Shown: one piece after another, positions 6,409 to 13,736 of the stretch | Position numbering within the stretch: position 1 is the stretch's first letter | How the letters are laid out: each line of letters begins with the position of its first letter | Source of the DNA: Thermococcus sp. | GTDB taxonomy: Archaea; Methanobacteriota_B; Thermococci; Thermococcales; Thermococcaceae | DNA length: 28,085 nt | NCBI GenBank assembly: GCA_027074805.1 | Contig: JALTCK010000077.1 | Coordinates: 1 to 28,085 of the forward strand | Direction: 5' to 3' | Notes under the pieces: model-generated | Database searches by the model: none | The model's input: only the letters and a program-made list of their open reading frames with translations | Told to the model about the DNA's origin: nothing | Position numbers and translations under genes: made by a program

Positions 6409-7614
6409 ATGCTTGACCCCTTTGGGAGAGATGCCAAGTCCATTGTGAGGGAATTCGGAGGCATAGAGGCCCTTCTGAGGAGGATAGCCAAGTACGTGGA
6501 CATAAAAAATGTCCTGAAAAGGGTCGAGGTTCTCGATATGGGGGAGCTCCCCGAGGATGTGGTCAACATGAGGGACCACGATGACGTCCTGACCTTTTAT
6601 GCACTCCTCGGAGCCCTTGCGTTCTCCCCGTATGGAATAGAGATGGAGCTCGTGAGACGCTCGAATGCAAGGATCTACAGGGAAAGGATAAAAAGGAGCG
6701 GGAGGGTCTCGGGACTTACCATACCTCTGGAACCAACGAAACCTTCTGACATCCCCGAGAGAGACCGAATGATACTCGAAAAAACCCTTCACGGCGAGAT
6801 AGGAGAGGAGGAGAGGAAAAGACATAGGTTAAAATACAGGATAAAGCTGTCCTCCTTCCTGCGCCTCTGGGAGGGTTCCCTGAAGGACCTCTACATTAGG
6901 AAGGGATACGCATATCTCACCGAGGATCAGGCGCTAAAGCTATGGGAAAAGGCCTTCGAAAGGAATCTCGAGCGCTCCGTGAACCTGCTCTACGAGATAA
7001 GAGACGAACTTCCGGGGTACTACGAAGAACTGTACGAGAGGTTAAGTGAGCTCGCCAGAGAACGCTTTAAAGAACGTCTTGGCAAGTTTTCGGGGGAAGC
7101 CCAGCCCCTCAGATTTGAACTGTTTCCCCCCTGTGTGAAAGAGGCCCTTAAAGGTGTCCCATCCGGGCTGAGGAACTATGCCATAACGGTCCTTCTCACG
7201 AGTTTCCTGAGCTACGCTCGAGTATGTCCAAACCCACCGAGGAAAAACATTCGGATAAGGGACTGCATCAACGACCTAGGAGTTATAGAAAACGAGATAC
7301 TCCCAGTCATCATCGAAGCTGGGAACCGGTGCAAGCCCCCCCTTTTCGAAGACCAGCCTCACGAGATCAAGAACATATGGTACCACCTTGGCTTCGGCTT
7401 AACTGACAAACCGAGTCTCGAAGACAGTGGAAATTCAACGTGGTATTTCCCCCCAAACTGCGACAAGATAAGAGCCAACGCACCTCAGCTCTGCAAGCCA
7501 GACAGACACTGCAGAAGCATCAAGAACCCTCTCACATACTACCTCAGACGTCTGTATCTTGAAAACCGCTCAAAGGAGAGAAGGAAGGAAGAAGGTGGTG
7601 GGGAGAATGGGTGA
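6409..7614 (+). CDS. priL: DNA primase large subunit PriL
   Basis: The 401-aa protein matches the Pyrococcus p46 subunit from its opening (MLDPFGRDAKS) to its end. PriL binds PriS, adjusts its activity and starts primer synthesis; the C-terminal domain carries a [4Fe-4S] cluster. Seven cysteines lie in the C-terminal third (242, 273, 286, 308, 351, 362 and 368), in contexts such as PPCVKEAL, GNRCKPPLFED and QLCKPDRHC; four of them should hold the cluster, and I do not assign which. The conserved NPLTYYLRRLYLE follows before a charged tail. The ATG follows GGTGAG at the usual distance. It overlaps priS by 8 nt, so the two subunits are translationally linked. Confidence 0.97.
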   Translation: MLDPFGRDAKSIVREFGGIEALLRRIAKYVDIKNVLKRVEVLDMGELPEDVVNMRDHDDVLTFYALLGALAFSPYGIEMELVRRSNARIYRERIKRSGRVSGLTIPLEPTKPSDIPERDRMILEKTLHGEIGEEERKRHRLKYRIKLSSFLRLWEGSLKDLYIRKGYAYLTEDQALKLWEKAFERNLERSVNLLYEIRDELPGYYEELYERLSELARERFKERLGKFSGEAQPLRFELFPPCVKEALKGVPSGLRNYAITVLLTSFLSYARVCPNPPRKNIRIRDCINDLGVIENEILPVIIEAGNRCKPPLFEDQPHEIKNIWYHLGFGLTDKPSLEDSGNSTWYFPPNCDKIRANAPQLCKPDRHCRSIKNPLTYYLRRLYLENRSKERRKEEGGGENG

Positions 7615-8647
7615 GCTCTTCAGGGAAGCAACGCCAGCCGAGAGGAAGCGCTACTACACGAAGGAATGGAGTGCCAAAAAGCTCCCCAAATTCCTCCTTG
7701 AGAGCCTGGAGTACCGGGAGTTTGGCTTCGATCACACGGGGGAGGGTCCGAGCGACAGGAAGAACGTCTTCATGGACGTTAGAGACCTAGAGGACTACGT
7801 CAAAGCCACTGCGCCCTACGCGGCTTACAGTTCCGTGGCGCTATACGAGGAACCCCGGGAGATGAAAGGCTGGCTGGGAGCCGAGCTGGTGTTCGATATA
7901 GATGCCAAGGACCTGCCGCTGAGGAGGTGCCACCACATCCACGAGCACGGGAAGGTCTGTCCCATCTGCCTTGAAGACGCGAAGGAACTCGCGAGGGACA
8001 CGCTGATCGTCCTCAGGGAAGACTTCGGCTTTGAAGACGTCCACGTGATATATTCCGGAAGAGGATACCATATCCGTGTCTTGGACGAATGGGCAATGGA
8101 ACTTGACTCAAAAGCAAGGGAGAGAATTCTGGCTTACATAAGCTCCGCAGAGGAGGTCACCTTCGACGAGATCCAGAGCAGGAGGATAATGCTCTCAAGC
8201 GGTTACTTCCACGTATTCCGCCTCCGCTTTGGCTACTTTATCAGGAGGGTGAACGAAAACCACCTCCTTAACATAGGCCTGGATAAGGCGAGAACAAGGA
8301 AGATATTAGAGGGCAGAGAGAGAATCTATGAGGACTTCGTCAAAAAGGGCCTCCTAACAGCGTTCCCGAAGGGGATAGGTTACAGAACCATGGCGAGACT
8401 TTTTGCACTCTCAAGTACTTTTTCAAAGGCCTACTTCGATGGCCGTGTTACAGTCGACGTCAAAAGGATTCTGCGCGTCCCCTCAAGCCTCCATTCAAAG
8501 GTAAGCCTTGTGACGACCTACATCGGGAGCAGTGAGAAAGAGCTGGAGAAGTTTGACCCATTTGAGGATGCCGTTCCAGAGTTCAGAAGGAAAGAGGTTA
8601 GAGAAGCATACAAGGAGTGGAAGGAGAAGGAAACCAATGAAAGGTAG
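7607..8647 (+). CDS. priS: DNA primase catalytic subunit PriS
   Basis: The 346-aa protein matches the Pyrococcus p41 catalytic subunit. It makes RNA or DNA primers for replication. The metal-binding aspartates are in FDIDAKDL (Asp97, Asp99), with a third in the segment FDGRVTVD (278-284). A zinc knuckle RRCHHIHEHGKVCPIC gives ligands near 108, 114, 118 and 121. YSGRGYHIRV is the nucleotide-binding segment. The start at 7607 is chosen because GGTGGTGGGGA precedes it and the family begins at this point; an upstream in-frame codon would add 16 unrelated residues inside priL. It overlaps priL by 8 nt and the next gene by 11 nt. Confidence 0.97.
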   Translation: MGELFREATPAERKRYYTKEWSAKKLPKFLLESLEYREFGFDHTGEGPSDRKNVFMDVRDLEDYVKATAPYAAYSSVALYEEPREMKGWLGAELVFDIDAKDLPLRRCHHIHEHGKVCPICLEDAKELARDTLIVLREDFGFEDVHVIYSGRGYHIRVLDEWAMELDSKARERILAYISSAEEVTFDEIQSRRIMLSSGYFHVFRLRFGYFIRRVNENHLLNIGLDKARTRKILEGRERIYEDFVKKGLLTAFPKGIGYRTMARLFALSSTFSKAYFDGRVTVDVKRILRVPSSLHSKVSLVTTYIGSSEKELEKFDPFEDAVPEFRRKEVREAYKEWKEKETNER

Positions 8648-9488
8648 AGCTAAAATCGCCCTTGCAATGCTAATCTGGGGAAGTGTGGGAATATTCGCCC
8701 GATTTTCTGGCCTTTCAGGATTGGGGGTGGCTTTCACCAGGGTAGCGTTCGGCGCCCTCATCATGTGGCCTATTGCAATTGAGCCGGAGCGGTTGAAAGC
8801 CCTGAAATTGGCATTCCTTAGAAACTGGAGGGCCCTTCTGGCCCTCGGCGCAGCGCTGGCGTTCAATTGGGTTTTTCTGTTTACGGCATTCAATTACACC
8901 ACAATAGCCAACGCCGTGCTCGTCTACTATCTGGCTCCCATAATAGCGACACTGATATCCTGGAGATTCCTCGGAGAGAGACTAGAAAGGAAGAGAACCC
9001 TGCTAATAGGGATGGCATTCCTGGGGTTCGCCATGATAGCCAGCGGCCAGGACTTCAACCTCAAGAGCAGAGATTTCACAGGGATACTGTTCGCGCTGGT
9101 TGCAGCTTTCTTCTATGCGTTGATACCCAACCTAGGGAGATTTCTGAAGGAAATGGACGCAAGAGATTTAACCCTCCTCCAACTCACCCTGGCAGCCCTG
9201 TTTCTCATTCCATTTGTAGCAATTAAGGGGCTGACCACTCCTACGTGGTGGGCTATTGGAACGCTCGTGGTTGTTCACACCGTTCTGGCCCTCTACCTCT
9301 ACATGGAGGGACTTAAGGATGTTGAGGTTAATGAGGCAGCACTCCTAAGCTACCTCGATCCCCTCAGTGCGATAGTCTATGCCCTAATAATCTTCGGAGA
9401 GGTCCCTGGTATGAGAACAGTACTAGGCGGTGTACTGATACTGCTCGCCTCGGCATTAGATGCCGTGGAAAAGGCGAGAGGGCCATAG
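8637..9488 (+). CDS. EamA/DMT-family transporter (283 aa)
   Basis: A ten-helix drug/metabolite transporter made of two EamA repeats: the first begins ALAMLIWGSVGIFARFSG and ends near FLGERLERKRTLLIGMAFLG, and the second begins near FTGILFALVAAFFYALIPN and ends ALIIFGEVPGMRTVLGGVLI. The paired glutamates after each repeat (GER, GEV) are typical. Substrate cannot be read; relatives export amino acids or metabolites. The ATG at 8637 follows GGAGAAGG and overlaps priS by 11 nt, so it is probably the last gene of the primase operon. Its final codons overlap rnpB on the opposite strand. A paralogue lies at 13727-14581. Confidence 0.9.
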   Translation: MKGRAKIALAMLIWGSVGIFARFSGLSGLGVAFTRVAFGALIMWPIAIEPERLKALKLAFLRNWRALLALGAALAFNWVFLFTAFNYTTIANAVLVYYLAPIIATLISWRFLGERLERKRTLLIGMAFLGFAMIASGQDFNLKSRDFTGILFALVAAFFYALIPNLGRFLKEMDARDLTLLQLTLAALFLIPFVAIKGLTTPTWWAIGTLVVVHTVLALYLYMEGLKDVEVNEAALLSYLDPLSAIVYALIIFGEVPGMRTVLGGVLILLASALDAVEKARGP

Positions 9489-9796
9489 CCCGCCTTCTGT
9501 ACTCGGGGGCATTCGACTAAGCGGCCTACCACGGGGCTCGCACCGGGAACTCATTGCCCCTCCCTCGGCCTTGCACCCCGCGGGACGGCCGTTTCACCGC
9601 ATCCTCCGGGATAGTCTGCGGGTTAACTCGGTGCCCGTCGCCGGGCCCTTCTCCGCTTTCATCCACATCCCCCGGGGGCCGTGTCGTTTCTGCGCCGTTG
9701 CCTTCCCTCTCGGGAGGTGCCTTGCGGCACCGCGGCCCCGGTGCGGTGGGCGGAACTTCCTCGGGAGTGTCCCGAGGGCCCCCGACCCCCTCGCCT
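9471..9796 (-). ncRNA. rnpB: RNase P RNA, catalytic RNA for tRNA 5' maturation
   Basis: Read on the minus strand this very GC-rich stretch has the universal RNase P RNA blocks: GAGGAAGTTCCGCC (9749-9762, region CR-I of helix P4) near the 5' end and ACAGAAGGCGGGCTA (9486-9500, CR-V, the other P4 strand) near the 3' end. The P1 helix closes the molecule: GGCGAGGGGG (from 9795) pairs with CCCTCTCGCC (9482-9473) over ten base pairs, including one G-U. TTTT (9472-9469) follows and probably terminates it. About 325 nt is the size expected in Thermococcales. It works with the archaeal RNase P proteins to cut tRNA precursors. The P1 3' strand lies inside the coding sequence of the convergent eamA gene. 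Confidence 0.95.
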
Positions 9797-9812
9797 AAGA
9801 GAAATTAGAAGG

Positions 9813-9831
9813 GGAAATAAAAAGGTTTGGC
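9813..9831 (-). promoter_or_regulatory. Promoter of rnpB
   Basis: The minus strand reads GCCAAACCTTTTTATTTCC, a BRE/TATA centred about 25 nt before the first base of the RNase P RNA. It sits 4 nt past the stop codon of the surface-protein gene, so rnpB has its own start although it follows that gene in the same direction. Confidence 0.65.
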
Positions 9832-9835
9832 TCAC

Positions 9836-11458
9836 TCACTTCTTCTTGGGAAGATCCTTCCTCTCTGAGAACCTGGGTGGCTTTGGTCTCTTGAACCTAC
9901 CAAGTGGAGAACGTCGTTTCGGCTTCGGCCTCTCCCGTCTCTTCTTCTTCGGCTCCTCCCTAGTGAGAAAGTACGCCCCGATGAGTATCAGGAAGGCGGC
10001 GATTAAAATGATGATGAAGGACCTTAGGCTAGAGTTCCCACCCTGCTGTGTACTCGTTGTATTGACAGGGAAAGTGGTTGAAGTCGACGTGCTCGTTGAT
10101 GTCGTTGTTGGAGTAGGCTTTGGGAGGTACAGTGAACCGGAGCTCTTCTCGCTCTCCCCCATTGCACTCATCACGAATTCATAATCAATGTTTTGCTCTA
10201 AAGGTAGCTTAACCTTCAGCCTCACCACGTTTTCTCCCGGCTTGAAGGATGCGCGTAAGGAATCCTTGTAGAGGATCTCCCCCTCAGAGGATATCCTGTA
10301 GAGAATGGTCCCGTTGACGTTCCAGGGGTTGGGGTTAAAGATAACGAGCTTAAATTCAACCTCATGCTCACTCGCCCTCTCGTAGCTCACGTTGAGAAAC
10401 TTTGGAGGAGCCGTGACTGTATAGTGAAGGACAAAGCTTCCAAGGGAAACACCAAGAAATCTAGCCGAAATGTTTACCGTAACTTCCCCTGTGACGTTCG
10501 TGGGGACCGGGAGTTGGATGACTTTCGTCCCCGGATATATCACGGCAACTTTTTCATAGGCTCCAACCACCTGGCCCCCAACTGTGCTTTTGACGTTGAA
10601 CTCAACGTTGCCATTCCTTTCAGATGTGATCGTTGCATACACGACGTTATCTGAACCGTTCTCAACCTCACTCATCTTTATCGAAACACCAACGATTTTA
10701 ACACCCAACCGGACCGGGAACTCCCTAACATAGGTGTGGGTTTCATTGTCATAGGAAACCGTGTATCTCAGGAGGTAGCTTCCATCCGGCCATTTCACGC
10801 CAACAGGCACCTCTGTGGTTAGGACGTTGTCTCCTGCTTTCAGGGCTCTCTCTCCTTCCATCTGGAAGTACACCTTACCCCCCCGGAGAACCGTTATTTT
10901 CTCCCGAACCGAAACAGATCTGTGTCCTATGTTCTTCAACTGGGCAAGCACTATTATCGTCTCCCCCTTCAACACATATGGAGAGGATGGCCTCTCCTTC
11001 ACATAAGCACGAGCATAGTTGAACTCAACCGGTGATTTAACGACGTATATCCTCGTCTGAAGGTTTATTATCTGAAGTTCCCCGTTGACTGTAGTGCCCA
11101 GAAACCTAAGGTAAAGGGTGTAAACCCCTGGCTTAACATCCTCACCACAGGAGATATTGTAGTAGACATTCCTACTCTCACCGGACTTCCAACCCCCGTA
11201 GTTCCTGCTCCTCAGGGTGAAATTGAAGAAGTTAACATCATTTCCTTCGCTGTCGGTTATCCTATAACTCCTGAAAGAGACGAGCTTAAAGTCAAAGGTA
11301 GAAGGATTTTGAACCGTGATGTAACCATAATAGTAATCCCCTGGGAGAACCTTAATGACATCCTCTGTCTTAAACGAGATTATCACCATTCCCGAACTCA
11401 GGGGAGGAATCAATGAAATGACGACGATGAGCGCTAAAAGGATACCCAACCGTTTCAT
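9836..11458 (-). CDS. Surface protein with beta-sandwich domains, Ser/Thr stalk, membrane anchor and basic tail
   Basis: A 540-aa protein of the COG1470-like type. Residues 1-23 form a signal peptide (KRLGILLALIVVISLIPPL). Most of the rest is beta-rich repeats of about 100 residues resembling CARDB/NEW3 Ig-like domains: segments such as GDYYYGYITVQNPSTFDFKL, LKNIGHRSVSVREKITV and VIFNPNPWNVNGTILYRIS share the N-x-G/N-P pattern of such folds. A Ser/Thr-rich stalk (about 450-475) leads to one membrane helix (SFIIILIAAFLILIGAYFLT, about 480-499) and a 38-residue cytoplasmic tail dominated by Lys, Arg and Pro. Many N-glycosylation sequons fit an outside location. The start is supported by GGTGTGG and a promoter. 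Ligand unknown; the basic tail is unusual. Confidence 0.75.
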   Translation of the reverse strand: MKRLGILLALIVVISLIPPLSSGMVIISFKTEDVIKVLPGDYYYGYITVQNPSTFDFKLVSFRSYRITDSEGNDVNFFNFTLRSRNYGGWKSGESRNVYYNISCGEDVKPGVYTLYLRFLGTTVNGELQIINLQTRIYVVKSPVEFNYARAYVKERPSSPYVLKGETIIVLAQLKNIGHRSVSVREKITVLRGGKVYFQMEGERALKAGDNVLTTEVPVGVKWPDGSYLLRYTVSYDNETHTYVREFPVRLGVKIVGVSIKMSEVENGSDNVVYATITSERNGNVEFNVKSTVGGQVVGAYEKVAVIYPGTKVIQLPVPTNVTGEVTVNISARFLGVSLGSFVLHYTVTAPPKFLNVSYERASEHEVEFKLVIFNPNPWNVNGTILYRISSEGEILYKDSLRASFKPGENVVRLKVKLPLEQNIDYEFVMSAMGESEKSSGSLYLPKPTPTTTSTSTSTSTTFPVNTTSTQQGGNSSLRSFIIILIAAFLILIGAYFLTREEPKKKRRERPKPKRRSPLGRFKRPKPPRFSERKDLPKKK

Positions 11459-11487
11459 AGGGCCACACCGTCAATAATTACCTAAAC

Positions 11488-11502
11488 CCCATATAAACCC
11501 TA
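11488..11502 (-). promoter_or_regulatory. Promoter of the surface-protein gene
   Basis: The minus strand reads TAGGGTTTATATGGG, a good TATA element about 36 nt before the ATG at 11458. It overlaps the stop codon of the preceding 92-aa membrane protein gene, so the large gene can be expressed separately from the two small genes upstream. Confidence 0.6.
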
Positions 11503-11778
11503 CGCAAGGGCCTCAAATATGAGCAGGATTCCAGCACCAAGCAGAAAGAGGGAAAAGGCCATGAAACCCCAGTAAAGCCTGAGCCGAGAGACATGAGGTC
11601 GTATCACCAAACCGAGGACACTCAGCATCATACCATATACAAACGCAAAGATTCCGGTTGAAAGCTTCACGTCCAATCCCAAGAGCACCATTAACCCGAA
11701 GAGAGCCCCTACAAATACCGTTATATGAGGGACTGTAAATAGCAGGTAGTCCCTGAAAACCCTTGTTTCTTCATCCAT
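11500..11778 (-). CDS. Small membrane protein (92 aa, about three helices)
   Basis: Unrecognised. After the charged start (MDEETRVFRDY) there are about three hydrophobic segments (around 11-29, 38-56 and 69-90), with an arginine-rich loop (RPHVSRLRLYWG) between the second and third. The ATG at 11778 is chosen because GGAGTGAT stands 4 nt before it; an in-frame GTG nine bases upstream would overlap that site. The stop codon of the UPF0216 gene lies inside the same ribosome-binding site, so these two genes are almost certainly coupled. No function can be read. Confidence 0.7.
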   Translation of the reverse strand: MDEETRVFRDYLLFTVPHITVFVGALFGLMVLLGLDVKLSTGIFAFVYGMMLSVLGLVIRPHVSRLRLYWGFMAFSLFLLGAGILLIFEALA

Positions 11779-11783
11779 TTTTA

Positions 11784-12191
11784 TCACTCCGTTATGAATG
11801 CATAAGTGGTTGTCGTTGGAAGTTTCCTCCTTATCCTCGGAAGTAGATATCTTGGATAGAGTCCCACCCCATTCTCCTCTAGGGGATCGTACTGATCGAG
11901 TAATATCTCTATAACCTTTACGGCAATCTTCCCTCTCACTCTGAAGTATCCCCGATAAAGAGTGCTTATCTCAAGGATTATCGGTATCCTTAGATTCTTT
12001 GCCTCCTCCAACTCAACCAGTGAACTCAGATATTCAAGCTCCGGTTTTCTGAAATAGTGCCTGCTTCCATCTCTGAGTACCACAAAGGGCTCCTCCATCT
12101 TCATTAACTCTGCCAGCGTTGGCCTGGAGGATGGCAAATGCCTGTTAACCCTGGAAATCTCCCTCCCAAGTAACTCTTCAGCCTTTGACAT
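11784..12191 (-). CDS. UPF0216 (DUF61) family protein
   Basis: The 135-aa protein carries the pattern of the archaeal UPF0216 family: RHLPSSRPTLAELM (18-31), the highly conserved DGSRHYFRKPELEYL (41-55) and a hydrophobic LRIPIILEIS strand. The family is widespread in Euryarchaeota and small, soluble and of unknown function; the GSRHYF block suggests a conserved surface or active site. The start at 12191 looks leaderless, since no ribosome-binding site precedes it and the TATA box at 12212-12224 is about 27 nt upstream. It heads a minus-strand unit with the 92-aa membrane protein. Confidence 0.85.
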   Translation of the reverse strand: MSKAEELLGREISRVNRHLPSSRPTLAELMKMEEPFVVLRDGSRHYFRKPELEYLSSLVELEEAKNLRIPIILEISTLYRGYFRVRGKIAVKVIEILLDQYDPLEENGVGLYPRYLLPRIRRKLPTTTTYAFITE

Positions 12192-12211
12192 GATTGTTGA
12201 TAGGAAATGAA

Positions 12212-12224
12212 GGGGATAAAGCTT
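12212..12224 (-). promoter_or_regulatory. Promoter of the UPF0216 gene
   Basis: The minus strand reads CAAGCTTTATCCC. The distance to the ATG at 12191 (about 27 nt from the centre) predicts a leaderless or nearly leaderless message. It is divergent from the glnA promoter, and about 110 nt of AT-rich sequence separate the two. Confidence 0.5.
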
Positions 12225-12285
12225 GTTGCAAATAGAATGTCAATTTAATACCCTAAAATCAAAGTTAATAAGCATAAATTAGGCA

Positions 12286-12305
12286 AATCCTCCGGCTGGA
12301 GAATT
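12286..12305. promoter_or_regulatory. Imperfect palindrome upstream of the glnA promoter
   Basis: AATCCTCCGGCTGGAGAATT matches its own reverse complement at 16 of 20 positions, with perfect CTCC/GGAG inner arms. It stands about 30 nt upstream of the glnA BRE and between two divergent promoters, where an archaeal activator or repressor could bind. No named regulator motif is recognised. Confidence 0.35.
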
Positions 12306-12333
12306 CCCATTCGTCATTTAGACAAAAACCTAT

Positions 12334-12350
12334 GAGAAAGCTTTTTATCT
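12334..12350 (+). promoter_or_regulatory. Promoter of glnA
   Basis: GAGAAAGCTTTTTATCT is a good BRE/TATA. Transcription should begin close to 12372, giving a leader of about 39 nt before the glnA ATG at 12411, unusually long next to neighbouring genes and long enough to hold the mini-ORF at 12380. Confidence 0.65.
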
Positions 12351-12379
12351 ACAAGAGTATTCAACAAATCGGAGAAAAA

Positions 12380-12436
12380 ATGAACATAAAAGCAGGAATG
12401 GGTGATAAAAATGAACGAGATTGCCTCGCTTGTTGA
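12380..12436 (+). promoter_or_regulatory. Possible upstream mini-ORF overlapping the glnA start
   Basis: An ATG at 12380, five bases after GGAG (12371-12374), opens an 18-codon reading frame (MNIKAGMGDKNERDCLAC) that runs through the glnA ribosome-binding site and start codon in another frame and stops at 12436. If translated it would compete with glnA initiation. It may be chance; the leader is short and A-rich. Confidence 0.25.
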
Positions 12437-13736
12437 AACAAACACTCCTAAAAAGACGAAGTTCCTACAATTGGTATTTGTGGACATAAATGGCGTTCCC
12501 AAAGGCATGGAAATCCCAGCAACCAGGTACGAAGAGGCCATCAGTAATGGAATAGCCTTCGATGGCTCCTCGATACCAGGATTCCAGGGAATAGAGGATA
12601 GTGACCTCATATTTAAAGCGGATCCTAGCACCTACGCTGAAGTTCCCTGGGAGGGAATAGCAAGGGTCTACGGCTACATCTACAAGGACAACAAGCCCTA
12701 CTGGGCCGACCCGAGGGGAATCCTGAAGAGCGTCCTCGACGAGCTTGCCAAGGATGGCTACTATGCCTACGTCGGTCCGGAGCCCGAGTTCTACCTCTTC
12801 AAGAAGAACGGAACCTGGGAGCTCGACATTCCGGACCACGGCGGCTACTTCGACCTGGTAACCCTCGACAAGGCCAGGGGAATAAAAAGGGAAATAGCGC
12901 TATACATGCCGGCCTTCGGCCTCGTACCTGAGGTTCTCCACCATGAGGTCGGAAAGGCCCAGCATGAGATTGACTTTAGGTTCTCAGATGCCCTCAGCAC
13001 CGCCGACAACATAGTCAGCTTCAAGTACCTCGTGAAAGCCATCGCGGAGCTCCACGGCTACTACGCAACCTTCATGCCCAAACCAATATACAGCTTCCCG
13101 GGTAACGGAATGCACCTCCACATAAACCTTTCGAGCGAGGATGAGAATGCATTTATGGGGAAAGAGGGACTAAGCGAAACTGCACTCCACTTTGTAGCCG
13201 GTATTCTCAAACACGCCAAAGCTCTCACAGCAATCACAAACCCAACAGTTAACAGCTACAAACGCCTCGTTCCTGGTTACGAAGCCCCGGTTTACATAAG
13301 CTGGGGCTACAGGAACAGGAGTGCCCTGATCCGCGTTCCAGCTTTCTGGGGCAAGAGCGCTCGCATAGAGTACCGCTGTCCGGATCCAAGCGCTAATCCA
13401 TATCTAGCCTTCGCTACAATCCTAAAGGCAGGGTTTGATGGAATAAAGAAGAAGCTCGAACCCGACGCATACGTCGAGAGCAACGTCTACGAGATGAGCG
13501 AGGAGGAGAAGGCCGCCCTCGGCATTGAGACATTGCCTGAAAGCCTAGGGGAGGCTCTGGATGCCCTAAAGAAGGACAGAGTTGTTCAGGAGGCACTGGG
13601 GGGTGCCTACAAGAACTTCCTGACATATAAGACCAAGGAGTGGGATGAGTACGTTGCATACCTTGAGTCAAAGGAGCTCCCGATTGAGACCAAGAAGATC
13701 ACTGAATGGGAGCTGGAGAGGTACTTCTACGTCTGA
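12411..13736 (+). CDS. glnA: Type I glutamine synthetase
   Basis: The 441-aa enzyme makes glutamine from glutamate, ammonia and ATP in the cytoplasm and forms a dodecamer in this family. Visible signatures are FDGSSIPGFQGIEDSDL, the metal-binding GPEPEFYLF, NGMHLHINLS, the ATP/glutamate-binding NPTVNSYKRLVPGYEAPVY and RNRSALIRVP, and EYRCPDPSANPYLAF. The ATG at 12411 follows GGTGATA at the right distance; a GTG nine bases earlier is inside that site. It has a single strong promoter and no co-directional follower. Its stop overlaps the end of the convergent EamA gene by 10 nt. The leader holds a possible mini-ORF. Confidence 0.97.
   Translation: MNEIASLVETNTPKKTKFLQLVFVDINGVPKGMEIPATRYEEAISNGIAFDGSSIPGFQGIEDSDLIFKADPSTYAEVPWEGIARVYGYIYKDNKPYWADPRGILKSVLDELAKDGYYAYVGPEPEFYLFKKNGTWELDIPDHGGYFDLVTLDKARGIKREIALYMPAFGLVPEVLHHEVGKAQHEIDFRFSDALSTADNIVSFKYLVKAIAELHGYYATFMPKPIYSFPGNGMHLHINLSSEDENAFMGKEGLSETALHFVAGILKHAKALTAITNPTVNSYKRLVPGYEAPVYISWGYRNRSALIRVPAFWGKSARIEYRCPDPSANPYLAFATILKAGFDGIKKKLEPDAYVESNVYEMSEEEKAALGIETLPESLGEALDALKKDRVVQEALGGAYKNFLTYKTKEWDEYVAYLESKELPIETKKITEWELERYFYV

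Noticed and set aside
9460..10184. Several plus-strand frames across the GC-rich stretch
   Set aside because: They overlap RNase P RNA and the surface-protein gene on the other strand; GC-rich structural RNA gives long frames by chance.
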